64,000 bases of DNA from contig NZ_WWFG01000001.1 in NCBI RefSeq assembly GCF_026127265.1, positions 868,001-932,000 of the forward strand. The letters run 5' to 3'. The notes beneath the pieces are model-generated. The model saw nothing but the letters and a program-made list of their open reading frames with translations, was not told where the DNA came from and searched no databases. A program made the translations under genes and the position numbers. This document shows, in pieces, positions 1 to 7,939 of the stretch. Numbering within the stretch: the first letter of the stretch is position 1; each line of letters opens with the position of its first letter. Source of the DNA: Nostoc sp. KVJ3. Its GTDB lineage: Bacteria; Cyanobacteriota; Cyanobacteriia; Cyanobacteriales; Nostocaceae.

Positions 1-359
1 GGCAACGGATTAACCCATCGACTAGAATCGTGAGTGCCAAAATATAATCCTCTAAGTAAAGCAGTACTTTGAGCTTTAATAAATGCAGCAATTTCATCGT
101 TAGTATGAGAAACCTCGATTTCTTTTGGTCGGCGGAACCAAACACTTAGGACTTCGCTTGATTGGAATTTTTTATGGGAATCTCTGATAAAAACCAGAAA
201 ATTATCCCCATTAAATTCTATTTCTACATTGCTATCAAAATCCTCTGTATTAAGGCGAACAACCTCAATATCAAGACTTTTATTGAGAATCTTCCCTATA
301 ACTAAATCTGCATGAGAATCTTCTTTGGATGTAATAATTAAAGAAATATTTTTATTCAT
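1..359 (-). CDS. ATP-grasp ligase of graspetide (microviridin-like) RiPP, N-terminal part
   Basis: This is the first roughly 119 codons of a gene that continues beyond the left window edge. The ATG is at 357-359. The translation opens MNKNISLIITSKEDSHADLV and later shows EVVRLNTEDF and VWFRRPKEIEV. That is the N-terminal pre-ATP-grasp domain of MvdC/MvdD-type maturases, which join Thr/Ser side chains of a precursor peptide to Asp/Glu carboxylates as omega-esters (or Lys as omega-amides). It follows a GNAT gene by 24 bp and a precursor-like ORF on the same strand, the usual graspetide gene set. The ATP-binding and catalytic part lies outside the window, so subtype (ester or amide former) cannot be decided. 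Family assignment is from recognised motifs. Confidence 0.85.
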   Translation of the reverse strand, partial: MNKNISLIITSKEDSHADLVIGKILNKSLDIEVVRLNTEDFDSNVEIEFNGDNFLVFIRDSHKKFQSSEVLSVWFRRPKEIEVSHTNDEIAAFIKAQSTALLRGLYFGTHDSSRWVNPL

Positions 360-383
360 TGATATTTTTCCCAAATAAATTAT

Positions 384-950
384 TTAGCTAAAAAGCTTTC
401 GCATAGTTATTGCAAGACGGCTTTGATCAAACTCTTCTTTGAGCATCGAATAGATTCGGGTATCTACCAAGTTCTTTGTTGCATAATTCATGGAATGCTG
501 CCTTAAGATACCTTCAAGTTTAAAGCCTGCTTTCTCAAGCAATGAAAAGCTAGGTGTATTAAAGTCATAAACATTACAAATCACTTTATTCAGGTTCATT
601 TCAGAAAAAGCAATTTTTAAGCTCATAAATAGACCTGCTGATCCATAACCCTTGCTAAGAAATTCTGGCAAAATACCACCAGTGAGTGTCCCTCTTCCAG
701 TTACTTCATCTTCAATGAAAATTTGACTAAATCCATATTTTTCATTGTTACTACATACAATGTAGCGATACAGACCTTTGTATTGTCCAGAAATTTTTTG
801 TTGTACGTACATCTGCCAATCTAAATCTTGATTTTGAAGATTTAGATCAAACAAGGAAGACCAATAATTATTTGAGAAGCAAGACAAATATAATTGAAAA
901 TCTTCGCCTATATTTGCATCTCTCAGCATAATTCCTTTAAACATATACAA
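384..950 (-). CDS. GNAT N-acetyltransferase, likely graspetide tailoring enzyme
   Basis: The 188-aa product has the RimJ/RimL-type GNAT layout: an N-terminal substrate region, the acetyl-CoA segment around residues 90-105 (GGILPEFLSKGYGSAGLF, equivalent to the Q/RxxGxG/A loop), and the late motif NTPSFSLLEKAGFKLEGILR typical of the family. In microviridin clusters the GNAT (MvdB) acetylates the N-terminus of the trimmed product; the position between precursor and ATP-grasp ligase makes the same role likely here. It is cotranscribed by orientation, 24 bp upstream of the ligase start. An unrelated housekeeping acetyltransferase cannot be excluded from sequence alone. Confidence 0.8.
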   Translation of the reverse strand: MYMFKGIMLRDANIGEDFQLYLSCFSNNYWSSLFDLNLQNQDLDWQMYVQQKISGQYKGLYRYIVCSNNEKYGFSQIFIEDEVTGRGTLTGGILPEFLSKGYGSAGLFMSLKIAFSEMNLNKVICNVYDFNTPSFSLLEKAGFKLEGILRQHSMNYATKNLVDTRIYSMLKEEFDQSRLAITMRKLFS

Positions 951-1119
951 TTAAGATGTGAATGATCAAAATTTTTATGGTGAAATTGAGCGATACCAAA
1001 AACTATGGTATCACCCAAAATCAGTAGCCCTAAGACATTACTTAGAATTAGAATAACTAATAACTAAAGCAATGTCAGAGGTGTTGCTCTGCTTCCCTTA
1101 TGAAGAAGTAGAATTTCTA

Positions 1120-1365
1120 TCAGTCACTACCTTTATCATCATTAGATTGATCTGAATCTTCCCCTGTCGCCCAATGACCTGTCGTACCAGCAACCGTGGA
1201 AACGGTTGTAGGTTCACTACTTCCTCCCATTTCAATTATGTTAGAAGTTTGTGTTTTTGGATCATAATCCCACTTTTCAGGAAGAGGAATGTAACCACGC
1301 TTCGTTAGATCGAAATTTTCACGAACTAGCATTCCAATTGGAGTAGCAGTTTTCATCATCTTCAA
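1120..1365 (-). CDS. graspetide precursor peptide (candidate)
   Basis: This 81-aa ORF is the first gene of the GNAT/ATP-grasp unit. Residues 1 to about 47 look like a leader (RENFDLTKRGYIPLPEKWDY). The C-terminal third is a Thr/Ser-rich then Asp/Glu-rich stretch (STVAGTTGHWATGEDSDQSN followed by DDKGSD), with hydroxyl residues first and acidic residues after them, the arrangement needed for omega-ester rings. It lacks the PFFARFL leader helix and the TxKYPSDW core of true microviridins, so it would belong to another graspetide group. A putative ribosome binding site (AGAGG) lies just upstream of the ATG. A 37-bp motif copy starts 28 bp upstream. The precursor role is inferred from context and composition; the ring pattern is unknown. 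Confidence 0.72.
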   Translation of the reverse strand: MKMMKTATPIGMLVRENFDLTKRGYIPLPEKWDYDPKTQTSNIIEMGGSSEPTTVSTVAGTTGHWATGEDSDQSNDDKGSD

Positions 1366-1392
1366 CCTCTATAAGGTGCATTTAATTATCTA

Positions 1393-1429
1393 TTGGGAAT
1401 ACTCTCAATCAAATATGAGGGTAGTATGA
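1393..1429. promoter_or_regulatory. 37-bp inverted-repeat motif, copy A
   Basis: This stretch begins TTGGGAATACTCTCAA and ends TATGAGGGTAGTATGA. It contains ACTCTCA and TGAGGGT as imperfect inverted arms 8 bp apart. It lies 28 bp upstream of the graspetide precursor start and recurs three times at 13.77-14.09 kb. Similarity to copy C continues for some 40 bp outside the core (through GAGATnnTGCGATCGC). It reads as an operator or promoter-proximal element; function is inferred only from recurrence and position. Confidence 0.6.
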
Positions 1430-1690
1430 GTTTTCCAAGAATTATTTTGCTGAGATTCTGCGATCGCCTACAGCACAAGCTTTACAGCTAACTAATGTTG
1501 GTCACAGGAACAATAGAGCGTCCCAAGCAATATCGGTGCGGGATGCACTTACTTAACGCTCTCTTATTACTCTCGTCAGATGAAATTTAAAACCCTATTT
1601 TCATGTTAGTTCTCGTAGGCGGACGAAAGCCTGTGTAGCCGCGACTTCCAGTCGCCTCGATTATTCTTTTTCCATAGTCATAAAAGAGCA

Positions 1691-2371
1691 TCAATTTTTT
1701 AATCTATCCATAAACTTGAGAATTACCAAGCTGACATCCTCACGTTCTTTCAAAAGCATTGGGATGATTGAATCAACACTCTGTTTCATTTCTGCATAGC
1801 TAGAGACAGCATGATTTCTATAGGAAGGAGATGGAATTGCTTCTTGATTTTTGGGAATAGCAGGATTTAACTGACGGACTTGCGATCGCAACCTATCAAT
1901 TCTGACCTGCACTTCTTTATTTTTGACATTATTCGTTGGTTTAGACTGACGCTTTAACCTAATCAGTGCTTCCACCATCTCCTCATCTAACGGTGAAGTT
2001 CGTGAAAGTTGATGACCATGCGCTGTACCACCACCAGCATACGCACTTTCTAAATCAATTGAAGCGACACGGTATTGTTGATAAAGCTGGCGATATATGC
2101 TGATACTTTGTTTCAAATCAACAGGTAAAGCAGCCATTGCCTTATCATTACGCTTTTTGTGGCATTGTGCGTAAACTATAGATGCTCTATCTGTCGCTGC
2201 GAGAGAACTATTACCAGTTTTCTTGTAATAATATTCCGCCCACGCATCCTTTTTCATTGCCAGTATCTTGTTGCAAGTTAGCCCAGTTGTATCTGAATTT
2301 GTGTTTTCCTGAGCAATAACAGGAGATGCAAAGAGTAAAAGTAAGCTTGCACCAGCTAATAAGAATTTCAT
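1691..2371 (-). CDS. exported hypothetical protein
   Basis: The 226-aa product begins with a clear Sec signal peptide (MKFLLAGASLLLLFASPVIA, cleavage likely after AQA-like residues near 20-21). The mature part has two cysteines in the first half (LTCNKI and AQCHKK) and is otherwise helical and charged, with no motif I recognise. It is the first of a run of minus-strand exported proteins. The 319-bp stretch between it and the graspetide precursor holds motif copy A and the dispersed sequence GCGACTTCCAGTCGCC, but no gene. Confidence 0.7.
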   Translation of the reverse strand: MKFLLAGASLLLLFASPVIAQENTNSDTTGLTCNKILAMKKDAWAEYYYKKTGNSSLAATDRASIVYAQCHKKRNDKAMAALPVDLKQSISIYRQLYQQYRVASIDLESAYAGGGTAHGHQLSRTSPLDEEMVEALIRLKRQSKPTNNVKNKEVQVRIDRLRSQVRQLNPAIPKNQEAIPSPSYRNHAVSSYAEMKQSVDSIIPMLLKEREDVSLVILKFMDRLKN

Positions 2372-2459
2372 TGTTCTTGATGAATCCTGATTATTTGTCC
2401 AAATAGTAAAGATGTCTTGATAGTTTTACAGAAGAGTCAATTATCTTCAAAAAATAAAA

Positions 2460-2663
2460 CTAATTTTTTAGCAGGCTTAGTTCAATACCATCTTGAGTCA
2501 TAACTTTTAATGGCAATGAATTATTATGATCCTGTCGTTGTATTTGAATAAACTGTATACCAGCCCCAGTAGACTTAACTACCATAATATAGCGATTATT
2601 TACCCATTGTATATTTTTGATTTGATAAGAAAATATAGCGTTTACCAGTCTAATGAAGTACAC
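2460..2663 (-). CDS. short hypothetical protein, member of a two-copy local family
   Basis: The 67-aa product starts at a GTG (2661-2663); an in-frame stop lies two codons upstream. Residues 13-64 (SYQIKNIQWVNNRYIMVVKS and GIQFIQIQRQDHNNSLPLKV) match the C-terminal half of a translation at 5600-5907. That copy carries about 45 more N-terminal residues, so the family is longer and this copy is probably 5-prime truncated. No signal peptide or known domain. May be a decaying remnant. Confidence 0.5.
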   Translation of the reverse strand: MYFIRLVNAIFSYQIKNIQWVNNRYIMVVKSTGAGIQFIQIQRQDHNNSLPLKVMTQDGIELSLLKN

Positions 2664-2883
2664 TAATTAAAATAAATCAGTGTATCTACTTTGGGCTTTA
2701 ACGGAGAAAGTCAATATGCTTAAAGTAGCAATTATACTGCTAACAGCGATAAGCGATCGCCTAATAAATCCACATGATCATTGCATCGTTACTAGCTTGT
2801 AATCTCGCATTTTGATTTACTCTCTTTTAACTTTTATTGAATTGACAACTTATCACTATTACTAACCTTATGACCCTCATAAA

Positions 2884-3480
2884 CTATTTCACAGATACAA
2901 ATTTCCAAGCTGTAAAAGCATTTCCTACATCTAACTGACTGGTTGAAGAAGTAATACCACCAGATATACGCATATACTCAGCTGCGTCTGAATGGGGAAT
3001 GACGTATTGGTTAGCAATTTTGATGTAAATTCCGATTTCAGTTCCTTCTTCATATGCTTTTTCTATTTGAAAATATGTACTTAAACGTTCATCCAAAATT
3101 GTTTTACCAGGATCGGCAGAATTTCGATATTCTTGGACAGCATCAGTACAATTTTTCACAACAAAGCTATCGTATCCATTACCACCATTACTAGTTAGAC
3201 ATACATTAGAATTATTCGCTGGATGAATACGAACACCTTTACCTTTGACAAATTCAAGTTTCCATTGCGTACTAATATCTCTTTTCGTATCTCTTTCCAT
3301 TAAAACTTTACCCATGTAGCCAGATTCACTTTTCTTTATTGAATTATGGGTAAGACAACGATGTTCTGAGACAACACAGATTTTTACTGCACCAGTTATT
3401 TTTGCATATGTGCTTGAAGCTGTCATCGCAATAATTGTTATACCCAAAGCCACACTATTCTTAATTACTGATATTTTCAT
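2884..3480 (-). CDS. exported hypothetical protein, possible beta-trefoil
   Basis: The 198-aa product has a Sec signal peptide ending near STYA-K (residues 22-26). The mature part has a repeated pattern of short strands with QWKLEF, NVCLTSNGG and TAWKFV elements spaced as in ricin-type beta-trefoil proteins, and four cysteines (CVVSEHRC, NVCL, KNC) that could form two disulfides. The fold suggestion is inference from strand pattern only. It lies between two exported proteins on the same strand. Confidence 0.65.
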   Translation of the reverse strand: MKISVIKNSVALGITIIAMTASSTYAKITGAVKICVVSEHRCLTHNSIKKSESGYMGKVLMERDTKRDISTQWKLEFVKGKGVRIHPANNSNVCLTSNGGNGYDSFVVKNCTDAVQEYRNSADPGKTILDERLSTYFQIEKAYEEGTEIGIYIKIANQYVIPHSDAAEYMRISGGITSSTSQLDVGNAFTAWKFVSVK

Positions 3481-3514
3481 CTCAATTTATCCACATAAAT
3501 GTAGTTTCAACCTA

Positions 3515-4045
3515 TTAATTAAACCTAATTTGACTTTTGTGAATTACACCCCCACCACAGGTAGGTGTAAAAAGCCAACCATCTGGTGTAATTCCTCCGT
3601 TTAGCTCAATAGCTCTTAGTTCTTTGATAGCACAAATAACTTTGCCATTTGGAGACTTTCTTATATATGATGGAGGGTCAAATACAACCCCAATCACAAT
3701 TCCAGGATTAGAACTGGGTGCGGTACAAACAATTTGCAGCATATTTTTTGTGGCTTGAGATTGTGGACTGTGACTGGTGCGATCGCTTAAACTAGTCCAG
3801 GTTCTCGATTGACAATTTGCTTGAGATTCTATGCGTTGTTGAGCGAGATAGTAGCTAAAATTGACAGTGCGATCACTTTCCCTAGAAATAGAACACATAT
3901 CTATATAAATACTCTCTCCATTTACTGCTTTTCCTGCATAATAATTACATACATTAGCTCCAGTGACAGAATTACTCATACCAATTGAAGATGTAATTGT
4001 CACAAAAGTTGTAGCTGTAAGTGTTGCTATAATTTGTTTTTTCAT
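3515..4045 (-). CDS. exported hypothetical protein
   Basis: The open frame extends to 4096, but the ATG at 4043-4045 gives a proper signal peptide (MKKQIIATLTATTFVTITSS) without a non-hydrophobic extension, so I prefer it (176 aa). The mature region has five cysteines (NVCNYY, IDMCSI, ANCQS, IVCTA, VICAI and TPTCGGG) and a middle segment, ISRESDRTVNFSYYL, resembling small cyanobacterial surface-adhesion-like exported proteins (weak resemblance). No catalytic motif is visible. Confidence 0.6.
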   Translation of the reverse strand: MKKQIIATLTATTFVTITSSIGMSNSVTGANVCNYYAGKAVNGESIYIDMCSISRESDRTVNFSYYLAQQRIESQANCQSRTWTSLSDRTSHSPQSQATKNMLQIVCTAPSSNPGIVIGVVFDPPSYIRKSPNGKVICAIKELRAIELNGGITPDGWLFTPTCGGGVIHKSQIRFN

Positions 4046-4106
4046 CGCCCTAATCTTCATTCCTAAATACCGTAATAACGCCCACTGCATATACAAGGTT
4101 TACAGC

Positions 4107-4386
4107 TAATAATGTAAATTCTGCATCAAGGGGCTAAAAATTTGTTGAAGTCTGTCGTAACACCTGATGAATATTCCAAAATAGTTCTTGGAGTCGAAGT
4201 TATAGCTAGAGGTGAATCTGTATATCCGTGACTTCTATAACGAACCTAATAATGTAAATTCTGCATCAAGGGGCTAAAAATTTGTTGAAGTCTGTCGCAA
4301 CACCTGATGAATATTCCAAAATAGTTCTTGGAGTCGAAGTTATAGCTAGAGGTGAATCTGTATATCCGTGACTTCTATAACGAACC
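4107..4386. repeat. 140-bp tandem duplication
   Basis: Bases 4107-4246 and 4247-4386 are near-identical head-to-tail copies; I see one difference (GTCGTAACACC against GTCGCAACACC). The right copy encodes the C-terminus and stop of the 4266-4853 gene. The left copy is therefore an orphan duplicate of that gene's 3-prime end lying downstream of its stop. A recent slipped or unequal recombination event is the simplest origin; an assembly artefact is possible. Confidence 0.95.
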
Positions 4387-4853
4387 CGCAACCACTTTTC
4401 TGTTCGAGTTGTATAGTCAAAGAATCGAGTTGCTAAGTCACGCCATCCTTGGTTGCTAGTTGTTAAAACTCCAATTGATGGTTCATTTCTTGAACCAGTA
4501 ACACCTGAATATCTGTCAGGTTCACTAGCAGAAATGTTTTTATAGTTGTTACCAACCTTCGTGTATATAAAAATTGGACAGCTACGATTACTGCAAATTC
4601 CTCCACCTGCTGGATATAAAATTGCCTCCTTGACGCGATCGTTATTAAGGTCAATAAAAAAAACTCTGTGAGCCTTGCTTTCCCTGAAGTAATCACTAAA
4701 ATTATCTCGATGCTGCAAGAAATCTTGACGAATAGCTGTAATTAGTGCTGGTGGTAATTCCTGGTGATTCAAGGAAGCACCTGCTTTGCTAGTTAATAAA
4801 GACAGAACGACAACGAAACTAAATATTAATGCCAACAAAAAATTCTTTCTCAT
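4266..4853 (-). CDS. exported hypothetical protein
   Basis: The 195-aa product has a long Sec signal peptide (residues 1-26, ending KAGA). The mature part contains FFIDLNNDRVKEAILYP, an Asp/Asn-rich loop of the EF-hand/FG-GAP-like kind seen in proteins that read out dissolved ions or assemble beta propellers, followed by a Cys pair (GICSNRSCPIF). Its last 40 or so codons are duplicated just downstream. No enzyme motif seen. Confidence 0.7.
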   Translation of the reverse strand: MRKNFLLALIFSFVVVLSLLTSKAGASLNHQELPPALITAIRQDFLQHRDNFSDYFRESKAHRVFFIDLNNDRVKEAILYPAGGGICSNRSCPIFIYTKVGNNYKNISASEPDRYSGVTGSRNEPSIGVLTTSNQGWRDLATRFFDYTTRTEKWLRVRYRSHGYTDSPLAITSTPRTILEYSSGVATDFNKFLAP

Positions 4854-5024
4854 TTTTAGCTCCTGCTCTCTTTAAATACATTTACTGTAGACGTGCTAGC
4901 GGCTTCTCGAAGAGTAGGTTTAGAAGAGCTATTTCATTTCTATTTTTTGATTGCTTAACCATGAATCGTGACGTATTTGCCGCTTATAAAACTAGTTTTG
5001 GCTACATCTGGGCTTAATTTTTGT

Positions 5025-5579
5025 TTAAGTCCCATCCCCTCTAATTTTTTGAAAACATCCTCTAAGAAGAAAGTTTCTAAACACTCCAATTGCACTCAAT
5101 TTACCATTTGTTTTTGTAAAAGTTTGCTCATGATCAAGTTTTGCATTAGCCATTACTTGCAATATTTTGCTTCTGTCATTAACAACGTTTATGATTTTTT
5201 CTTCAAATTCTGGACTTATCTTATCTTTTACGGCTTGCATAACATCATCTTTCTCTAGATGATATATGCTAAACAAAATATAGTTATCTCTAGAAGTTTT
5301 GCTAGCAATTATAGACAAAACATCTTCAGAATGCTGCTGTAAAAATTTATTTGCGATAGGAGTACATAACTCTTTATAATACTTTACTAGAAGTTCAAAG
5401 TTAGAATAAGAACTCTCTTCCCTGTGGCTGCGTTGGCATATATGTTTAGAAGTAATATTTTCTTTGAAATTTTTATATTCATACGAATAATAATCTTCTG
5501 CTGATGGATTGGTTATCGCCATTAGTACAAGAATCGGAAAGATTATAGTTAACCATTGCTGCTTAAATGTTTTGAACAT
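5025..5579 (-). CDS. exported or membrane-anchored hypothetical protein
   Basis: The 184-aa product has an N-terminal hydrophobic segment (WLTIIFPILVLMAITNPS, residues 9-26) serving as signal peptide or anchor. The rest is helical and charged with three cysteines (KHICQR, KELCTP, RGCFQ). No recognised domain. Context suggests it belongs to the exported-protein island. Confidence 0.65.
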   Translation of the reverse strand: MFKTFKQQWLTIIFPILVLMAITNPSAEDYYSYEYKNFKENITSKHICQRSHREESSYSNFELLVKYYKELCTPIANKFLQQHSEDVLSIIASKTSRDNYILFSIYHLEKDDVMQAVKDKISPEFEEKIINVVNDRSKILQVMANAKLDHEQTFTKTNGKLSAIGVFRNFLLRGCFQKIRGDGT

Positions 5580-5599
5580 TGATTTTATTAGTTATTTAC

Positions 5600-5907
5600 T
5601 TACTGCGCCATTACAGGAACTTTATTCCCATTCTCTGTGATGACAATTAATGGTAGCAAATCTCGGTGTTCTCGACGTGAAAATTGAATAAATTGTACAC
5701 CTCGCTGAGTTGGGCTAACTACCATAACATAATGATTATCAACCCATTTTATACTGATTATTTGATGATACATTATCCAAACTTCAGCTATTTCTTTGGC
5801 ATTAATTGCATTTGCATTTGCTTGTCCACCACATTGCCAGGTTAATACATCTTTCCTATTTCTTAAATTCCAGAGTCCAGTGAGTCTTCGATTATCTTGA
5901 AATAAAC
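5600..5907 (-). pseudogene. remnant or short paralog of the 2460-2663 gene
   Basis: The minus frame is open from the TAA before 5907 to the stop at 5600-5602. Its C-terminal half (HQIISIKWVDNHYVMVV and GVQFIQFSRREHRDLLPL) matches the 67-aa protein at 2460-2663. The N-terminal part (GLWNLRNRKDVLTWQCGGQA) has no ATG, GTG or TTG start. Only an internal ATG (giving 57 aa) could initiate. I read it as a 5-prime-truncated gene; a 57-aa product remains possible. Confidence 0.6.
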
Positions 5908-5986
5908 GTTATTGATGATTATTTTGCTATTGCACAGACTATTTTCTTGCCCCAATTTCAACTCCTCCATCAGCAGGAAAATCATT

Positions 5987-6832
5987 TTACAGAGAGTCCA
6001 AACTAATCATACCGGAGACAGATTTAGTCTTTGATAAATTCAAATTTTCGAGACCATTAGCTGACAGTGTAATTGTTTGGTCATTTATCTGTACTTTCAT
6101 TGGGTGTTTGAGTCTATTATCAAGCGAGACCTCCATATTCTCTGGATGACCTATACTACGAGGAGTGTATGAAGTACCAACGCATACACTTATCGCGCAA
6201 ATTTTGCCATTCCCTTCAAGCTGAAATGGCTTACTATACCCAGGTGAAACAGCTTTGACTATAACCTTTACCTTTGATGTCTGAGAACCAAGTGATGCTT
6301 CACCTAGTTCTCCGAACTTTAATGCCTCTTGGTTGTCTCGAAGAACTTCTATAGGTTGTGATCCACCAATAATCTCAATACTAACAAGATTGCCTGTATA
6401 GTTATTAACTATTAAACGGTAAATATGCGGTTTTTTATCATCAGTCGAACCCGGTGTTTTACCATCAGTCGAACTCATTACATCAATTGTGATACCAGCA
6501 TTTTCACCAATTCCTCCAGGAATCTCAAAATGCTTTTCAGAATTTGCGTAACCGCCTCTAAAAATTCCAGCACTTATTTTAGCTCCACGTTCTGCTACGA
6601 TTTCTTGTTCTAAAACGAGGCTTGGAGATGGAGTAGGTGACGGAGTAGGTGATGCTAAAGCTTGTGTTGTAGGTGTAGGAATAGTTGGCTGTTGTGGATT
6701 TCCTGTATTGGCTTGAGTAGGAGTAGAGGAAGGCGAACTAGAACATCCAGCAACTATAGATAATAAGATGAGCGTTATAAAGGAAGAGCTTGTTGCTTTA
6801 GAAAACCGTTGAAATATTGAAGTATTCATCAT
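5987..6832 (-). CDS. lipoprotein with Pro/Thr-rich linker
   Basis: The 281-aa product carries a lipobox (IVAGC, Cys at about residue 30), so it should be a membrane-anchored lipoprotein. A low-complexity Ser/Pro/Thr linker with TPSPTPSPS repeats (residues 31-75) is followed by a beta-rich domain. The latter contains GGIGENAGITIDVMSS and a C-terminal part resembling a small cell-surface domain (NRLKHPMKVQINDQTITLSA). No known domain recognised. It precedes the exported genes at 5.0-5.6 kb on the same strand. Confidence 0.75.
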   Translation of the reverse strand: MMNTSIFQRFSKATSSSFITLILLSIVAGCSSSPSSTPTQANTGNPQQPTIPTPTTQALASPTPSPTPSPSLVLEQEIVAERGAKISAGIFRGGYANSEKHFEIPGGIGENAGITIDVMSSTDGKTPGSTDDKKPHIYRLIVNNYTGNLVSIEIIGGSQPIEVLRDNQEALKFGELGEASLGSQTSKVKVIVKAVSPGYSKPFQLEGNGKICAISVCVGTSYTPRSIGHPENMEVSLDNRLKHPMKVQINDQTITLSANGLENLNLSKTKSVSGMISLDSL

Positions 6833-6854
6833 CAGAAAAGTGATAGATAAGAAT

Positions 6855-7859
6855 TTAGTTGCGGTTCAAATCAACATAGCCAGCAGGACATTGCATATCA
6901 TCTCCTGATAGTTTTGGTTGCGGTGGCATTTCACGAGTTGGCTGGATACTTTCACAGAGCTTGGCGAGGGTAATTGTCTCCCCATTTGAGGCATTCTTCT
7001 TGACAAAAGCTATACCTGTATAGCTTTTAAGACCTTCTGCTTTCGCTAATCCTACATTCTGGACAATACGCTTGTCATCAATTGCAACGATGCTGTAAGC
7101 GTAGTTTTCTGTACTGGATTTCATGCCTATTTGCAACTTGTCTAAGTCGGAGGTGAACTGGTTGTTTTCCAAAAAGAATGCTTGTTGTGCGCGATTCATG
7201 CTACCAATATATGTTTTTGCCTCTGACTGTTTCGCTTTGTGTACTCCGTTCAGCTGCTTTGCTAGTGGTTGCTTTTCTATAACCGTAATCTCTGAAGGAA
7301 GTGATACCATATCAGATACTTTCTGTAAAAGCACTGCATTCCCAAACACATTAAGTTGTAACTGACCATCTGATGTAAATTCAAAATTTATCGTTGCTGT
7401 CTGTGAAACACCAATTGAATCTGATAAAAGTAATTGCTTTGGTTGCGTCTGATCATTGACTTGATATCGATACTCTCCAGCTTGGTTGGAAGCAAACATG
7501 AATGCTTTACCTTCAGGAGTGAAAATCATAGATATCTCTCCTGTTTTCTGCCACCGACCAAGTAGACGCTTGATAGTATCATTACTAGCTACTGTATTTG
7601 CAGAATTCAAAGCGGACTGTTCAGAATTTTGTGAGACAGAAGAATTGCTAGGAGATTTTGATGCAACACTAGCTAATGTATTTGTAGAATTCAAAGCAGG
7701 CTGTCCAGAATTTTGTGAGACAGAAGAATTGCTAGGAGATTTTGATGTGACTAAATTCCAGAGTCCAAAACCTGCAAGTACAAGTATTAGTGTAGAACCA
7801 GAGCCAATCAAAGCCCATTGCCAAGGTACAAGGTTAGTCTTTGTTTGTGGGGAAGTCAT
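6855..7859 (-). CDS. membrane protein with type IV pilin-like G/H domain
   Basis: The 334-aa product has one transmembrane segment near residues 14-36 (WALIGSGSTLILVLAGFGLW) and a cytoplasmic Thr/Lys-rich start. The C-terminal third (EAKTYIGSMNRAQQAFFLEN, then STENYAYSIV) is the cyanobacterial type IV pilin-like G/H domain. It lacks the class III prepilin leader (no G|FTxxE), so it is not a normal pilin; the G/H domain is fused after a separate lipocalin- or propeller-like middle region (GRWQKTGEISMIFTPEGKAF). Residues 39-92 hold a 27-28-residue tandem repeat (SKSPSNSSVSQNS twice), also visible as an 81-bp DNA repeat at 7585-7745. Role: envelope protein, function unknown. Confidence 0.8.
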   Translation of the reverse strand: MTSPQTKTNLVPWQWALIGSGSTLILVLAGFGLWNLVTSKSPSNSSVSQNSGQPALNSTNTLASVASKSPSNSSVSQNSEQSALNSANTVASNDTIKRLLGRWQKTGEISMIFTPEGKAFMFASNQAGEYRYQVNDQTQPKQLLLSDSIGVSQTATINFEFTSDGQLQLNVFGNAVLLQKVSDMVSLPSEITVIEKQPLAKQLNGVHKAKQSEAKTYIGSMNRAQQAFFLENNQFTSDLDKLQIGMKSSTENYAYSIVAIDDKRIVQNVGLAKAEGLKSYTGIAFVKKNASNGETITLAKLCESIQPTREMPPQPKLSGDDMQCPAGYVDLNRN

Positions 7860-7939
7860 AATGGTATTCCAGGTAAATTATTTCAAGTTTGAGAGGGCGC
7901 ATTTTTGGTAACTTATTACTCAAGAATTTTTATTTACTC

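Noticed and set aside
4463..4696. 77-codon minus ORF
   Set aside because: Shadow of the exported protein gene at 4266-4853 in another frame.
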